This document shows positions 1 through 12,343 of a stretch of 64,000 bases of DNA, piece by piece. Source of the stretch: Trametes villosa (Eukaryota; Basidiomycota; Agaricomycetes; Polyporales; Polyporaceae). The translations under genes were made by a program, and so were the position numbers. The notes under the pieces are model-generated. The model had not been told where the DNA came from and did no database searches. It saw only the letters and a list, made by a program, of their open reading frames with translations. The stretch spans positions 62,001-126,000 of the forward strand of contig PUDQ02000110.1 of NCBI GenBank assembly GCA_002964805.2, written 5' to 3'. How positions within the stretch are numbered: the stretch's first letter is position 1; every line of letters begins with the position of its first letter.

Positions 1-704
<704 letters not shown>

Positions 705-1065
705 GCGGGCACGGGAAGGGGGGAGGGGGAGGGACAAGCAAGGACAGGCAAGGATAGAGTGGATAGGAGCATGCACATTAGTTGTACTACATATACACTG
801 TAGAGATGCACACGCACAGGCGCGGCGGAGAATAAAGGAATGTATCACTAGGTCGTACAACTCTAGTCCGCACCCATCGTAACCGATGGGCACCAGGGGC
901 TATGCCAGCAGCCCCCATGTAGAACGTGCGGCGGGCACACCGTGCAGCCGCGCTCTTTTGGTCTCGCGTCCTCTAGGTGATAAGGATATATGCGGTATAT
1001 GTACTGTAAATCCTGTGGCGAATTTCCAAGAAACTGTAAGTGGGTAGATGAGATGGGCCTTAGGT
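705..1065. other. Convergent intergenic region
   Basis: This 361 bp spacer separates the two converging 3' ends of the bisphosphatase and glycosyltransferase genes. It contains a G-rich stretch just after the first stop codon and otherwise only presumed 3' untranslated sequence. No conserved reading frame or RNA gene was seen. A long minus-strand ORF over it reads through introns of the glycosyltransferase gene and is an artefact. Confidence 0.6.
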
Positions 1066-2767
1066 TTAGGGTGTGTGGGCGAGCGCAAACTCCTCGTCGG
1101 CGAACTTGGTGTTGTGGAGCGTCTTGAGGGTGAGCGTCGCGTTGGACTCGGGCTGGTTGAGCCAGAGCCACTTGTAGCCGACGTGGTAGCGCACGGCGGG
1201 GAGCCAGCGCTGCGCGAGCCCGTCGTGCGGGTCGGACCAGCCCGGCCAGTCGTAGTAGCGGTCCACGCCGTCCAGGCAGTTGCTGCGCGCGCAACACAAC
1301 GTCAGCCTCAGTGCAAACGCAAGCGCGGGGGGAGGGGGGACGTACAAGTGCACCATCTTGGGCAGGATCGCGCGGCCCTGCTCGGGCGTGTCGTCGGTGT
1401 GGACCTGGACACGCGCCTCGTGCGCCTCGTCCGCGTCGTCCTCGCCGAGGCCCTTCATGTACATGTCCATGAGGCACGCGGACACCTCCCAGTCGTACGA
1501 GAGGTGCGCGAAGATGTCCGGGCGGTGGCTCACGATCGCCCACCAGTAGCCCTGGTCGCCGAGCTTCACGCCGTCGTAGCGCAGCCGCCCGCCGCCGGCC
1601 TCGACGGGCACGCCGAACATCGCCTCGAACGCGTTGGGCGCGAGCGCGGCGGGCTCGCCGGGGCGGTGGTAGAGCGCGGAGTCCATGAGGCGCAGCGCGC
1701 GGAGGCGGGCGAGGTCGAGGAGCATGATGCACGAGCAGATGCGGTTCGCGTTGTGCCACTCGGGCTCGGACTGGTCTGGGTGCGAGGGCATCGCGATCGC
1801 GGTGCCGGGGCGGAGGGCGCGGAAGTGCGCCCAGAGCTGGGCGGGGTCGGAGATGAAGAAGGCGTCGGTGTCGACGAAGATGGCGCGTTCGACGGAGGAG
1901 GGGAGGATCTCGTGGATAAAGAGCTTCATCAGCCCGGCTGGGGGTGCGCGCGCGAGGTGAGTATCGTTTGGTGTAAGTGAGGTGGGGACGCAATGGGGAC
2001 TTACGGACGCCAGCGGCGTGGTCGGTGTTGATGGCACCTTCGCGGTCTATGCGCGCGACCATGCTCTCGTGTGGGATGCGGTAGAAGCGGACGAGGATGT
2101 CATGCTGTGGGTGCTTGAGGAGGGAGAGGCGTTTCTCGAGATACTCTTGCGCGGTCTGGTCGCAGATGATGTGGAATTCCAGGGGACTTGAGCTATACAA
2201 GATGATGGACTGTGTGGGATTGTGTCAGTTACAGTGATGAGGATAAGCTGTTAGGCACTTGAGGTGCCTAACAGGCCCGGGCGAGAGAAAGGAAGATTGA
2301 CGGACCTTGATGAGAACGGCGCCTTCTGCGGCGGAGCCTTCTGAGAACATGATGAGAGCAAAAGTGACAGGGTCGGGTTCGGGAAGCGCAGACGCGAGTT
2401 CCTGTGGTGCAGCAGGAGAAGGCTCGGCCTCGGAGGGTAATGTGGTTGACGGTTTGGAAGGTATATGGTGTCCGTGGGGTATGTGCGCATGCGCATCGTC
2501 GAAGGCGGGGCGATATGATACATCCTGGTCCCCGAGAGGAGAGGGTATGTCTAGAGACTGAGCTGGAGAGGCATAGGCTGGGTCGCGGAGGCGGTAGAAG
2601 GCGAGGAGGGTGACGGAGAGGGCGACGGTCGCGACAATGAAGGCGATCTGGCGAAGCTGGAGTGGTCTGCGGCGCATGTCCTTTGCGCGGGGGAGCCAGG
2701 GGGCGGGGGACGCGTCGGGGAGGATGGGGGACGAGTCGCGGTAGGCGGGGAAGTAGGAGGAGGACAT
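1066..2767 (-). CDS. Type II membrane glycosyltransferase, GT8-like (LARGE/xylosyltransferase type)
   Basis: Four exons (2767-2306, 2209-2005, 1937-1346, 1282-1066) give 491 residues with all junctions in frame. A short cytosolic tail rich in Arg and Lys precedes one hydrophobic anchor (about residues 41-57, IAFIVATVALSVTLLAFY). A Pro/Ser-rich stem follows, then the catalytic domain. That domain has EFHIICDQTAQEYL, a KLFIHEILP block, and the metal- and nucleotide-sugar-binding DxD motif in FVDTDAFF. GDQGYWWAIV and a C-terminal WLPAVRYHVGYKWLW also resemble GT8 enzymes of the LARGE and glucoside xylosyltransferase groups. It probably acts in the Golgi lumen on a glycan; donor and acceptor cannot be told from sequence. 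It is divergent from the polynucleotide kinase gene. Confidence 0.82.
2248..2274. repeat. Perfect 11-bp-stem hairpin inside the first glycosyltransferase intron
   Basis: An inverted repeat with arms CTGTTAGGCAC and GTGCCTAACAG and a 5-base loop lies within intron 1 (2210-2305) of the glycosyltransferase gene. It could form a stem in the pre-mRNA near the acceptor, or be a palindromic protein site. No function is established. Confidence 0.6.
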
Positions 2768-3065
2768 GACAGAGGGAAAGGACAGTGAGGCTCAGCAGCA
2801 CATGGCGGAGCTGGGTGTGTATGTCTGAGATATAAAGCGTGCCGATCTGGGTCGCGGTGTTGACTTGATCTTGTTGCGCTCGCGACGCGTCCGTCCGACC
2901 AAAACTGCGCCACCAACGCGCCCGCGTCATTCATTGCCTCCTTCCGATCGCCCGGCTTCTCCGTCCCGCCGCCACTCTCCTCCCGCCACCGTATTGCACG
3001 CGTTCGCCACCGTGCTGCTCGTTCCCCGACGCGTCTGCCCGCCCCTGCGCGTCGCTGCTCGCGCG
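2768..3065. promoter_or_regulatory. Bidirectional promoter, glycosyltransferase / polynucleotide kinase
   Basis: A 298 bp spacer lies between two divergent start codons and must hold both promoters. A TATA-like ATATAAAG occurs at 2829-2836. The stretch from about 2935 to 3055 is pyrimidine-rich on the plus strand, as is usual just upstream of basidiomycete transcription and translation starts. Assigning either element to one gene is inference. Confidence 0.55.
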
Positions 3066-5007
3066 ATGTCTGGCCAGGCTGAAGGTGGGCATCGTCCGCT
3101 GTGGGACCGCACCCGCAGCGATTGACAGCCCCAAATCAACCGCCCGCTTATCTTCCAGGCTCCACTCGGAAACGCGCCCTCGAACAGCCGTCCTCTCCCC
3201 CGCCTCAATCACGTAAAGTCCAGAAACGTACGCACCTTTCCTCGTTCGACTCAACGCCGAACGCGTCATACTGACAACCCGCCAGTATTTCCGCTCTTTG
3301 ACAAGTCGAGCTCCGCCGAGTCCGCGTCCAGCTTTCGCTGGATCACTCCCGCCCTCGGGCCCAAGCGCTCGTGTCTGCACGGCGTGAACGGCGAACCCAA
3401 GCCTTCGCCCAAAGTCGCCGCCTTCGACCTCGATGGCTGCCTCATCCAGGGCATCTTCCCCAAGAAGGGCGCGCCGCCCAAGTTTGACTGGTGGCGTCCC
3501 ATAGTCCCAAAGAAGCTCAAACAAGTTCACGAAGAAGGGCATGTCCGCTCCTTCTCTCCTTCTCATCCTGCTAACCGCACCCTTCTACCGGCAGCTACTC
3601 TATAGTCATCATCACCAACCAGGCTCTCCGTACCCAGGCTCTCATAAATGACTGGAAGAAGAAAATTCCGCTCATCGCGAATGCCGTACGCGCAACTGCC
3701 TCCGAATAATTGCGCGCGCTGTTCCTAACCGCCACCGTCCAACCTGACAGCTCCCCGACGTGCCCTTCCGCCTCTTCGCCGCAACCGAGAAGGATGGCTA
3801 TCGCAAGCCCATCCCTGGCATGTGGTACGAGCTCGAGCGCATCTTTGCCCAGGACAACGTCCACATAGGTCCGTGCTCGATGTGCCTCGCTCGTTAACCC
3901 GGCGTTTGCACAAGCTGACACAAGCTGGCAGATTTGTCCGCGTCCTACTTCATCGGCGACGCTGCTGGCAGATCGAACGACCACTCCTCCACCGACCTGA
4001 AACTCGCACTCAACATCGGCATCCCCTTCCAGACGCCCGAGGTAGGCGATCTCTCCCCGCCCCCTCTACCTGCGCGCGATCCAACCCGCACCGCACCCGC
4101 AGGAGTACTTCCTTGGCCTCCCTAAAGCCCAATACAACACCCCCGGCTTCAATGTGTCTTCTCTTCCCACGGACGGTGAATCGCGCGCATCCTCTTCTCC
4201 CGCGTGCTACTAACCTAGCGAATTGTTACGGCAGCGCCGCGGATAGTGCCCGCAGAACCGCCGCTGCTCCCCGCGGCGGAGGCCCCGGAGGTGGTCGTGT
4301 TCGTGGGCTACCCTGCGCTGGGCAAGTCGTCGTTCTTCCGCGCGCACTTTGGCGAGGCGGGGTATGTGCATGTGAACCAGGACACGCTCAAGACGCGAGA
4401 CAAGTGCGTCAAGGCGACCGAGCAGGCGCTCGGGGAGGGCAAGAGCGTCGTCGTTGGTGAGCGCGAATCCACCTGGCCACGGGCGCGTAGACTGCAGATG
4501 GCTGACTGCATATGACCGGTAGATAACACGAACCGCGACAAGGCGACGCGCAAGTTCTACGTGACGCTCGCGAAGAAGCACAAAGTACCCATAAGGTAAT
4601 TCAACCGTGCATCTCCTGCCCGGGCGACGCGCATCGCTGACCGCGTCCCCGGCGGTCCCGGATCCCTGATCCCAGGTGCATCTACTTTGCGGACTCGATC
4701 GAGCTGGCGTGGCATAACAACCTGTACCGCACGTTCAACCTCCCGCCCGCGCTCGCCGCGTCTCAGGTGAGCTACCCTGCATTGTCCCTGTCAGGTCGGG
4801 AACGCTGCTCACCGAACGCACGGGGGACACGCGCAGCCCAAGCGCGATTTGGTGCCGTACAGCGCGTTCACGGGCTTCCGCGCGGACTTTGAGGAGCCGA
4901 GCGTGGAGGAGGGCTTTGTGGAGGTGCGCACGGTGAACTTCGTGTTCGAGGGCGACGAGGAGGCGCGGAGGCGGTGGAGTATGTGGCTGCAGATTGACGG
5001 GAAGTAG
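3066..5007 (+). CDS. Bifunctional polynucleotide kinase 3'-phosphatase (PNKP)
   Basis: This nuclear DNA-repair enzyme removes 3'-phosphates and adds 5'-phosphates at strand breaks. The start at 3066 was chosen because exon 1 (MSGQAEG) splices in frame at 3084/3159 to a basic nuclear-signal-like segment (TRKRALEQ, then SRKVQKR). The HAD-type phosphatase domain follows, with nucleophile motif [22 protein letters not shown], and [29 protein letters not shown] is the last phosphatase motif. The C-terminal kinase domain has the P-loop [11 protein letters not shown], then [14 protein letters not shown] and [12 protein letters not shown]. The usual DLDGT threonine is Cys here. There is no FHA domain, as in S. 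pombe Pnk1. Many small introns are present. Confidence 0.93.
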
Positions 5008-5235
5008 GTGGCGGGTTCTTTCTGCGCTTTCGGTGCTCTCTTTGTGCTTTGTGTATAGCGTATTGTAAAATATTACCTTCACTCATTCGTATCCTAAACC
5101 GGGGTTGAGATGTGTGTGGCGTCAGGTATTCTTTTCGGTGGTACAGTTGTATGCTCTACAGGGTCCCGTCCTCGTACACAGCAGTCGTGCCTCTACCCAG
5201 TGTTTTCTTTGCTCGCTCGTGCGCTGGTATCGTGA

Positions 5236-6114
5236 TCATTCATCCTCGACCTTCTTCAGTCCGCTCACGTCCCTCGCTCCGCTGTAAATTCAGCCGCGTT
5301 AAGCTCGCCGCAGACGAATGGTGGGAATGAGAGTACGCACAGTAGCGGCATCCCGAACACGTCGATCGAGTCGATCCGCGTCTCGTCCTCGCCACCTTGG
5401 TTCGACACCACGAATATCTGCCCCGCCCATTCATCAGCAACCCACAGTCACATCCACGCCTACACCTGCACCCCCTACGCACTAAAGGCAAAGGGAGAAG
5501 GGAGACGCACATGGAGCGAGTTGACGGACTGGAAGCGCACGAAGCGGAGCGGGACGCGGCGGCCCTCGCGCACGTCGTCCGCGGAGAGCTCGAGCTCCTG
5601 GAGGACGCTCGCGCCGTCCTCGACGTCGTCGAAGCTCAGCGCGGGCTTGTTCGTCACGAGCCGCAGCGTGCGCGGCGCCTGCTCGGGGGACGTGCTCCGG
5701 ATCGCGATCGAGCGCACTTTCACGGCTTGGTTGAACTGAAGGGCGGGGTGGCGCGATTAAGGAGCAGCGCGGCAATACAAGGAGGGCAATTTAGGCGTTT
5801 GGGTAGGGAAAATGGACGAGTGTGAGAGACTGAGACGCGGCAGGATGAGTGGCGGACGTACGGGGAGGCTGATGAGGAGCTGCTCGTCCGCGTCGCTCAG
5901 AGCATACGCGCTGCCTGAGTTGAGCTTCTTGTCCGCGACGATGGACTTCAGGGTGTGTTCCTCCGACTCATTTAGGCACGTCAGCTGCGAGAGGTCGAGG
6001 TACTCGAGCAGGGACACCTGCAGCACGCGAGGTGAGTACGGTCTTTCATGCGCCACCGCGCCCGAACGCAGCGATCGGGGGCGCATCGTGCGTGCGTACT
6101 TCTTGTTCAGCCAT
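5236..6114 (-). CDS. PITH-domain protein (thioredoxin-like C-terminal proteasome-interacting domain)
   Basis: Spliced, this is a small protein of roughly 165 residues made almost entirely of one PITH domain. A tiny first exon (MAEQE, 6114-6100) joins VSLLEYLDLSQLTCLNES. Then come KSIVADKKLNSGSAYALSD, FNQAVKVRSIAIRS and PRTLRLVTNKPALSFDDVED. FVVSNQGGEDETRIDSIDVFG is the most conserved block of the family. The last intron leads to a short tail GARDVSGLKKVEDE and a stop at 5236-5238. In TXNL1 this domain binds the 26S proteasome lid after a thioredoxin domain. Here no thioredoxin domain is present, as in the stand-alone fungal and PITHD1 forms. Confidence 0.88.
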
Positions 6115-6368
6115 TGCACGCGTTCGGTAGGAGAAATTGAGAGGTTTTGAAGGGTTTCCGAGACGCGAAGCGGAGGGAGGTATATGGGTCGGATTAAGAG
6201 TTTGTACAGAGTAGTACGTATGTCGTAGTGCCACACTCGGGAGATTAGATAAGATCGAGGACCATCGACCCGACGGGAGACTGAGAGAGAGAAGTACACC
6301 AGCAGCGAACACAACCAGCCCATCCCGCGCACCCACAAAGTTCGATCAGCAGAGCAGGACACCCGCCG

Positions 6369-8899
6369 CTATACAATCACACACTCGTCCTTCGCGTCCT
6401 GACGCGTCGGCCGGGCCATGTTCGCCCGCTTGTTTCCGTTCCGCTTCATCTCGGTCAGCCGGTTCATCGCCCTCTTGTTTCCTTGCGCTAAAGTAATCGA
6501 GTGCGGTGAGCAACGCTGTAGACACGGGATAAATGCTTTGGAACTTACCTGCCGCACGCATGTACCACCGCTTCGCGAACTCGATGTCCTGCTTCACGCC
6601 GATGCCGACCTCCGCGTAGTACCCGACCGCGTACTCCGCCTTGCTCAGGCCCTTGTTCGCCGCGCGCCGCGCCCACAGGTACGCCTCCGAGTCGCTCTGC
6701 TTGAGCACGCCCTCGCTGCCGGTGAGATACCAGCCGCTGAGCGCGAGCTCCGCCTCCGCGTGCCCCTTCTCCGCAGCCTTCGTGTACCACGCGATCGACC
6801 GCCGCGGGTCGACCGGGCACGTGAGCGTGCCGTACTCGTAGCACTGCCCGAGCTTGAACTGCGAGTGCGTGTACCCGAGGTGGCCTGCGCGCGTGTAGAG
6901 GTCCTTGGCGTACGCGGGGTCGTGGGGCACGACGCCGGCGCTCGGGTTCTCGTACAGCATCGCGAGCTCGTGCAGCGCGTGCGGGTTCTCCTCGTCGGCT
7001 TGCTCTGCTGCGCGCCGCAGCCAGCCAATCGCCTCGCGCGGGTTGGGCTGCTGCTTGAGCAACCCTCGGAGCAGGATGACACCGAGCTTGTACATCGCCG
7101 CCGTGTCGCCGAGAGAAGCAGCTTTCCGGTAGAACGCGGCCGCACGCTGGGGGTCAGGCTTCGTACCCGCGCCAATCTCGTTGCAGACAGCGACGCGGTA
7201 GCACGCAGCGGGGTGGTTCTGTTTCGCAGCTTGCAAGTAGAGGTGGTAGGCGCGCTCGTGGTCGACCTGCAGCCCGAGCATACCGGTGCCGTGGCAGTTG
7301 GCGAGGAAGAACTGTGCCTCGTCGTACGGCTGGCCCTGCGTGGCGAGCCTCCGGATGACCTTAAGGGACTCGGTGATGAGCGAGTCGCGGTACTTGCGGA
7401 GCCCGCGCTGCTCCTTCGCGTCCTGCCCGATCTTCTTCGCCGCGTCGATCAGATACTTCGCGTACTGGAACTGCGCCTCCGGATCGGGGTCGTCCTTGAT
7501 ACGCTGGCGGTACTGGTCGATGTACTCCTTGGTGTAGGGCGGCGCGCTGAGGTCGATCGCCTTCGTCTTTTGCGTGCGCAGATTCACGGAGGCGGTGGTC
7601 TCGGAGCGGTTCAGGCGCGGCCGATTCATCTCGAAGTCTGGTTCCTCTTGTGGCGGGAGGCTTGATTGGAAGGAAGACGCGTTGGACGGTCCTCTCGTCA
7701 GACTGGTTTGTGAACCTGCGGGGTAGGCACCGGGGGGACCAGGCTGGTATGGTCCAGCACCGAGGTACGGAACAGATTGGCTGGCCGGCATCGGCCCGGG
7801 GCCTTGCGGATAGCCTCCGTAGGGCCCGGGTGGGGGGTAAGGCGAACCAGAGGGGCCAGGCGGAGGGTACGGTCCGCGTGAAGGCCCCGGAGGCGGGTAC
7901 GGTGACGCAGACGGCCCTGGGGCATACTGTTGGTTCATCGGTGGGGGCGGCGGGGCTCCACCAGGAGGTGGGCCCATACCGAGCACATCTGATGCAGCCG
8001 CGTAGAGGTGGTTGAAGTCATTCGGAGGAGGCGAGACGTTGTACTGAGGCTGCGGGCCGCGTCCTTGCCAGCCCGGGGGCGGGGGCGGGTACCCGCCGTG
8101 GGCGTAGCCGTTAGGTGCGGGTTGGAACATGGGGTCCTCGTACGAGTATATGCTCGTGCCGTCCGTCTCTACGGACGCGTCGTGCGGGAGCGAGTCGTGC
8201 CCCTCACTGTACATACTCGCGTAGCCGCTGTTCCCGCTACCTCCGGAGTGTACCGAATTCGAGCGCAGGGAGTTGTCGACGCGCCCCGGAGGATAGCGAC
8301 GCATTTGGTCGGGAGACAAGGGCAGGCCGCCGCCCATTGGCGGGGCCATCCGCTGGGGTGACTGCATGGACTGCATGGAGCGCATGGACATGGAGGTGCC
8401 TGCGCGGGGGACGGGGTCGCCTACGGGCGGGCCGCGCGAGGGGGGCCCGCGCTGGCCGATATGCATGTTGCCAAACTGGTCTGCGACGCTGTTTGGGTCA
8501 TACGGCGGGGGCAATGGAGGGACGGTGTCATGCTCTCCATACTGATCATACGGGATCTGGGTATTGATGGTCGGCACGGAGCGGTTCTGGTGCAGCATGA
8601 GCGGCTGGGTCGCTGTTCACGCGCGAGAGTAGCGTTGGGGTGGGAGGAGGCGGTCAGGACGTCGGAGCGCGGCCTGAGGCGTGATTAGGCTCACAGTGAT
8701 CCTGCCCATTTTGACCGTTTGGCGGATCTTGCCAGTCATCGTGCCCGGGAGGCCCGCCCTGCACGGGAGAGGGGCCTGCGTCCTGGGCAGAAAGAGGGGG
8801 GCTGTTCCACGGCTGGCCGTTGGGAAGAAGGCCTTGGCGACGGGACTGCCTGTCTGTGGGAGACGAGGGTAGCTGTTGCTGGTCTTGCTGGTCGGACAT
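6369..8899 (-). CDS. Sel1-repeat chitin synthase activator, Chs4/Skt5 type, with CaaX box
   Basis: Three exons (8899-8695, 8612-6549, 6487-6369) give 795 residues. The N-terminal half is disordered and rich in Gln, Pro and Gly. From about residue 400 come tandem Sel1 repeats, for example AQFFLANCHGTGMLG, AAFYRKAASLGDTAAMYKLG, SQFKLGQCYEYG and AEYAVGYYAEVGIG. In yeast, Chs4/Skt5 activates and localises chitin synthase III at the bud neck. Splicing the last intron switches frame and yields a basic tail ending in CVIV, a prenylation CaaX box like that of yeast Chs4. Without that splice the open frame ends in an unrelated tail. The upstream exon starting MSDQQDQQQ joins in frame at 8695/8612 and supplies the true N terminus. 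Confidence 0.87.
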
Positions 8900-9273
8900 C
8901 GCGTTCACCGGGGGCTGGATGGTCGTGACGAAAGCGATATACAAGCACAGACACCGATAGCAAGAGCAGCAGCGACGAAGATCAGCAAAATGAGAGAAAG
9001 ACGGAGGCGGAGGCGGGGAGGGCGGTGGACGGAGGAGAGAAGAGAGGTCGCACAGCCGGCGCTGTCGGTGGATGATCGTCTCCTCCGACCCGCACTCAGC
9101 TGTCCATCGCTCATGTCCTCGGCTCGACTCCTCCCCACGCGCGGTCTCACATCTCCACATCCCGCATTCTACGATGTGCCCCGTGAACGTCGTGTACGAG
9201 CGGTGAGGTGCGATATATACAGCCACATCTGCGACAGCCAATAATGATACTACTATAAACCTATCACACCAAC
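8900..9273. other. Intergenic: promoter of the chitin synthase activator and 3' region of the JmjC gene
   Basis: This 374 bp region carries the promoter of the downstream minus-strand gene. On the minus strand it is pyrimidine-rich at about 8995-9040, and it has a TATATA element near 9213-9218. No coding sequence was recognised; the long ORFs crossing it have no recognisable domain. Confidence 0.5.
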
Positions 9274-11863
9274 CTACTCTCCTGGCGCGCTCCCCTGTTC
9301 GCCGTCCGCCTTGTCCTCCTTCGCCGCGCTCGTTGCTGGGGCAGGCGGAGAGGCTGCTGGCACTACCGAGTCCTGATCCATCGGCTCATCCTTGGCCGCA
9401 GTCGGAGCTGGCTGATCTTCCGCAGGCCTCCCGGCAACCTCTGCGGGCTCTCGCTTCGAATTTGGTGCCGAGGATGAAGCTGAGGAGGGTCCTGCCTGCC
9501 ACACCCAGTCCTCCAGAACTCGTTCCACCCGTTGCCTCTCCAACCCCTTCGCCGTCTTGCGCACTTTGACGATCACGTCTCGTTTCCGCTCCACGCGCAC
9601 CTCTTCCCCGTCCTCCTGCCCCTCGCCGTCCCCGTGCGTCCACACCTGAGCCCAGTCCCGTGACTTGGTGTCCGGCCTCCGTGCCCTCTGCACCGCGCTC
9701 TCCCGCTCCGTGGGCCGCTCCTCCACCCGGTCCCAAGACGGCCGCCTGAAGTTGCGGAAGAGCTCGATGCTGTCCTCGCTGCTCTCCATGGCGATGCGCT
9801 TGCGTTTAGTGCCGTTACCGTTCGTCGCACCCTCGCCGTTGGCTGCGCCTTTAGTTCTCCGGGCACCCCGGCCTTCGTCGTCGCTTGAGTACCCAGCGGC
9901 GTGCCGTACGCGCCAGCGCAGCTCTCGTGCGAGGGCGGGCGCGTCTTTGATTCGGTCTCCGGGGACTTCCTCCTTCGCCTGGCGCTTCGCGGTATCGTTC
10001 CCCCGTTCAATCGTCCGCGCCTCGGACACGAGGAACTCGGCGAGGGCTTCGACAGATTCCAGGACTCGGGGGGAGAACTCCTCCTTCGCCTTGAGATCGC
10101 GCAGGTACTTCTCACCCGCATACCAGCACAGTCTGCACCGATGTCAGTGCACTGTGTAACCGTAATACAGCAATGGGCATACCTTGCGAACAGAGGGAAC
10201 CTGAACTTCTTCGGGACATGCGTTGCGATCTCGATCTCTCGCACGCGCAGCTCTGGGTACATCCGATGAGCATGTGTTCGAACACTGCGTCCTGGTAAAC
10301 ACTCACGGGTCGGGACATTGTATGAATGCAGGAAGTTGCCTCCAAACACCAGCGTGTCGATGGGTGTGTACTATAGAACACAGATCAATTGATACACATT
10401 GAATGCGGGGAGACGGAGGCTTACCACCGCATGTATCCATCCCGTAGGAATGATCATTGTATTGCCGGTCTTTAGCTCAACCTTGAACACTTCGTCGCAC
10501 ATGTCGCCGAGCCACGAGTGATTCTGGACCTCGGTTCCTGACCACCGCTCGTAAGCGGCCAAGTTCGCCGGGGTAGGTCGGATAAAGTAGAAGACCTGTC
10601 AAGGATGAATGACTGTCGTACCGGTATACCGACTGGCATACAACTGGGACAGACCTTGGAGCCATTCAGGATGTGATAGTATACCGAGGATCCCGCGAAG
10701 TCAATGTGCCAATCCTAGGATAGCCGGATCAGCTTCACGGAGCACAGGCGGTCCCCAGCAACTTACGGTCCACGCACCCCCGACACCCATGAGACAGTAC
10801 AGCTGCACCTTCGGGTAGTTGTGGCCGCGCCCTTTCTTCGTGTTCGGCCAGAACTTCTCCACCCAGTCCAGTTCGCGCACGATCCGCGGTGGGAGGACCT
10901 TGTCGGCCAACGGCGTACCCGATATTTCAAGGGAGATAACGTTGCGTATTTTGTCGCGCTTTGAGGGCTCTGTGTTCCAGTACTCCTGCCATTTGCCCAA
11001 CGTCCAGTTTGGAGTATTCGACTGTGTTGCGACATCTGCATATGCAGCAAATGATATGACGACATATGAGCTTCAGTGCTACGACGCGCATATACACGCG
11101 CCCATTCCGTCATATACGCGGACGCACCGATGACTTCCACCGGGTGGTCCTCGCCCAGAGCCTCGACGACATCGTCCACCGTGAACTCATGAGAGGGCAT
11201 CTTCATGCCCAGGCCCTCCTCAGACTCGACGAGGATGGGCTCCTTCATCGCGCCCTCGTCGCCCTCCAGCCACTCGACGCCGACCGCGCTGCCGGGCATG
11301 CGCGCGAACGGGTCGCGCTTGATGACCTTGCCCTCCATCATGCGCAGGAAGCGCGTCGGGTCCGCCTCGCTGCCCGCGTTGAGCCCCGCGTAGTCCCGCT
11401 GCGTCTTCTTCCGCGCGGACTTGCGCGCGGGGGGCTTCATGGTGATCACCCGCGCGGGGTCCGCGTCTAGGCAAGGCCGGCAGAACCTGGCAGGAGAGGA
11501 CATACGAGCTTTAACCGAGAGGGTCCTCACGGGGCATACAGGCGAGCACTATAAGAGGGCGAGTACTGACCATTTGCCTACGGCGTCGAGGTCGCCCCCC
11601 TCGCCGACACACCGCCAGTGGAACCACGTCTTGCACGCGTCGCAGCGGACCCACTGCTCCTTGTCCGCCGCAATCTGCTCGCCCTCGACCGGCTTGTCCT
11701 TGCACGCGGGGCAGGTGTCGTCCTCGTCGCGCGCGTTCTCGGTCTCGTTCTGATTCTCCTCCTCACCTTCCTTCACGGGCTGCGTCTGCGAGTCGTCATC
11801 GGTAGCGCCTGCGGTGTCCGGCGTCTTCTGCGTCCTCCCGGAGCGGCGTCGTGCGCGGGCCAT
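9274..11863 (-). CDS. PHD-JmjC histone demethylase, Jhd1/KDM2-7 type
   Basis: A nuclear chromatin enzyme predicted to remove methyl groups from histone H3 lysines using Fe(II) and 2-oxoglutarate. An acidic N terminus is followed by a PHD finger (CPACKDK, then [17 protein letters not shown], then [10 protein letters not shown]). A linker leads to [18 protein letters not shown], a conserved pre-JmjC segment of Jhd1 proteins. The JmjC core has [25 protein letters not shown] and [20 protein letters not shown]. The HxD metal ligands are in WHID and the distal histidine is in [23 protein letters not shown] follows. The C-terminal third is charged and low-complexity. Yeast Jhd1 acts on H3K36; specificity here is inferred. 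Several short introns are present. Confidence 0.9.
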
Positions 11864-12343
11864 GGTGCGAGTGTCCCTGGAGCGCGCTGGGCGGGAAAGA
11901 GCGAGGATGTGCCGCAGACGGGGGCGAGCGTGGGCGAGGTGGGGAAAGGAGGGGTGAGACCCGTCAGAGCCGTTCGAGTTCACGCAGCGGCGACTGCCTG
12001 ACCAGACGCCTGCTCCCTTGCCCGAAACGGCCGCAGACGATCGCGTCTCTCGGCCCGCCACATCCTCTTCGCAAGACCAAGTACATACCTCCTGCGCTCT
12101 CCTCTCAAGCTTGGCTTTGCTGGCAAGATACACGCGTTCACGTCCGAGAGCATGTCCATTCATGATGGTACCAATGTTGCGCTATAACACAGTGTACTGT
12201 CACAGAGTCTAGCGAGTGTTGCTACTAAGCGACGTAAAATACGGATGAAATGGAAAGGTATGCAGCAGACAATGCAACAGCGATCGACAAACAGCGACAT
12301 CCTACATCAACCCCGGGCCTCTCTATCGCCCCGCGCGCGCTCT
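11864..12343. other. Intergenic: promoter of the JmjC gene and 3' region of the DnaJ gene
   Basis: A 480 bp spacer between two genes in tandem on the minus strand. It should contain the JmjC gene promoter next to 11,864 and the DnaJ gene terminator next to 12,343. Short open frames here show no recognisable protein. A 204-codon minus-strand ORF covers 11,549-12,163, but it is out of frame with the PHD exon over most of its length. Confidence 0.5.

Noticed and set aside
863..2200. 445-codon minus-strand ORF
   Set aside because: It is in frame with the glycosyltransferase only near 2,010-2,200. The rest reads through introns in another frame, giving Arg/Pro-rich nonsense.
6418..7665. 415-codon plus-strand ORF antisense to the Chs4-like gene
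   Set aside because: It is a shadow of a GC-rich coding strand. Composition is Arg/Val/Leu-rich with no domain pattern, while the minus strand has clear Sel1 repeats.
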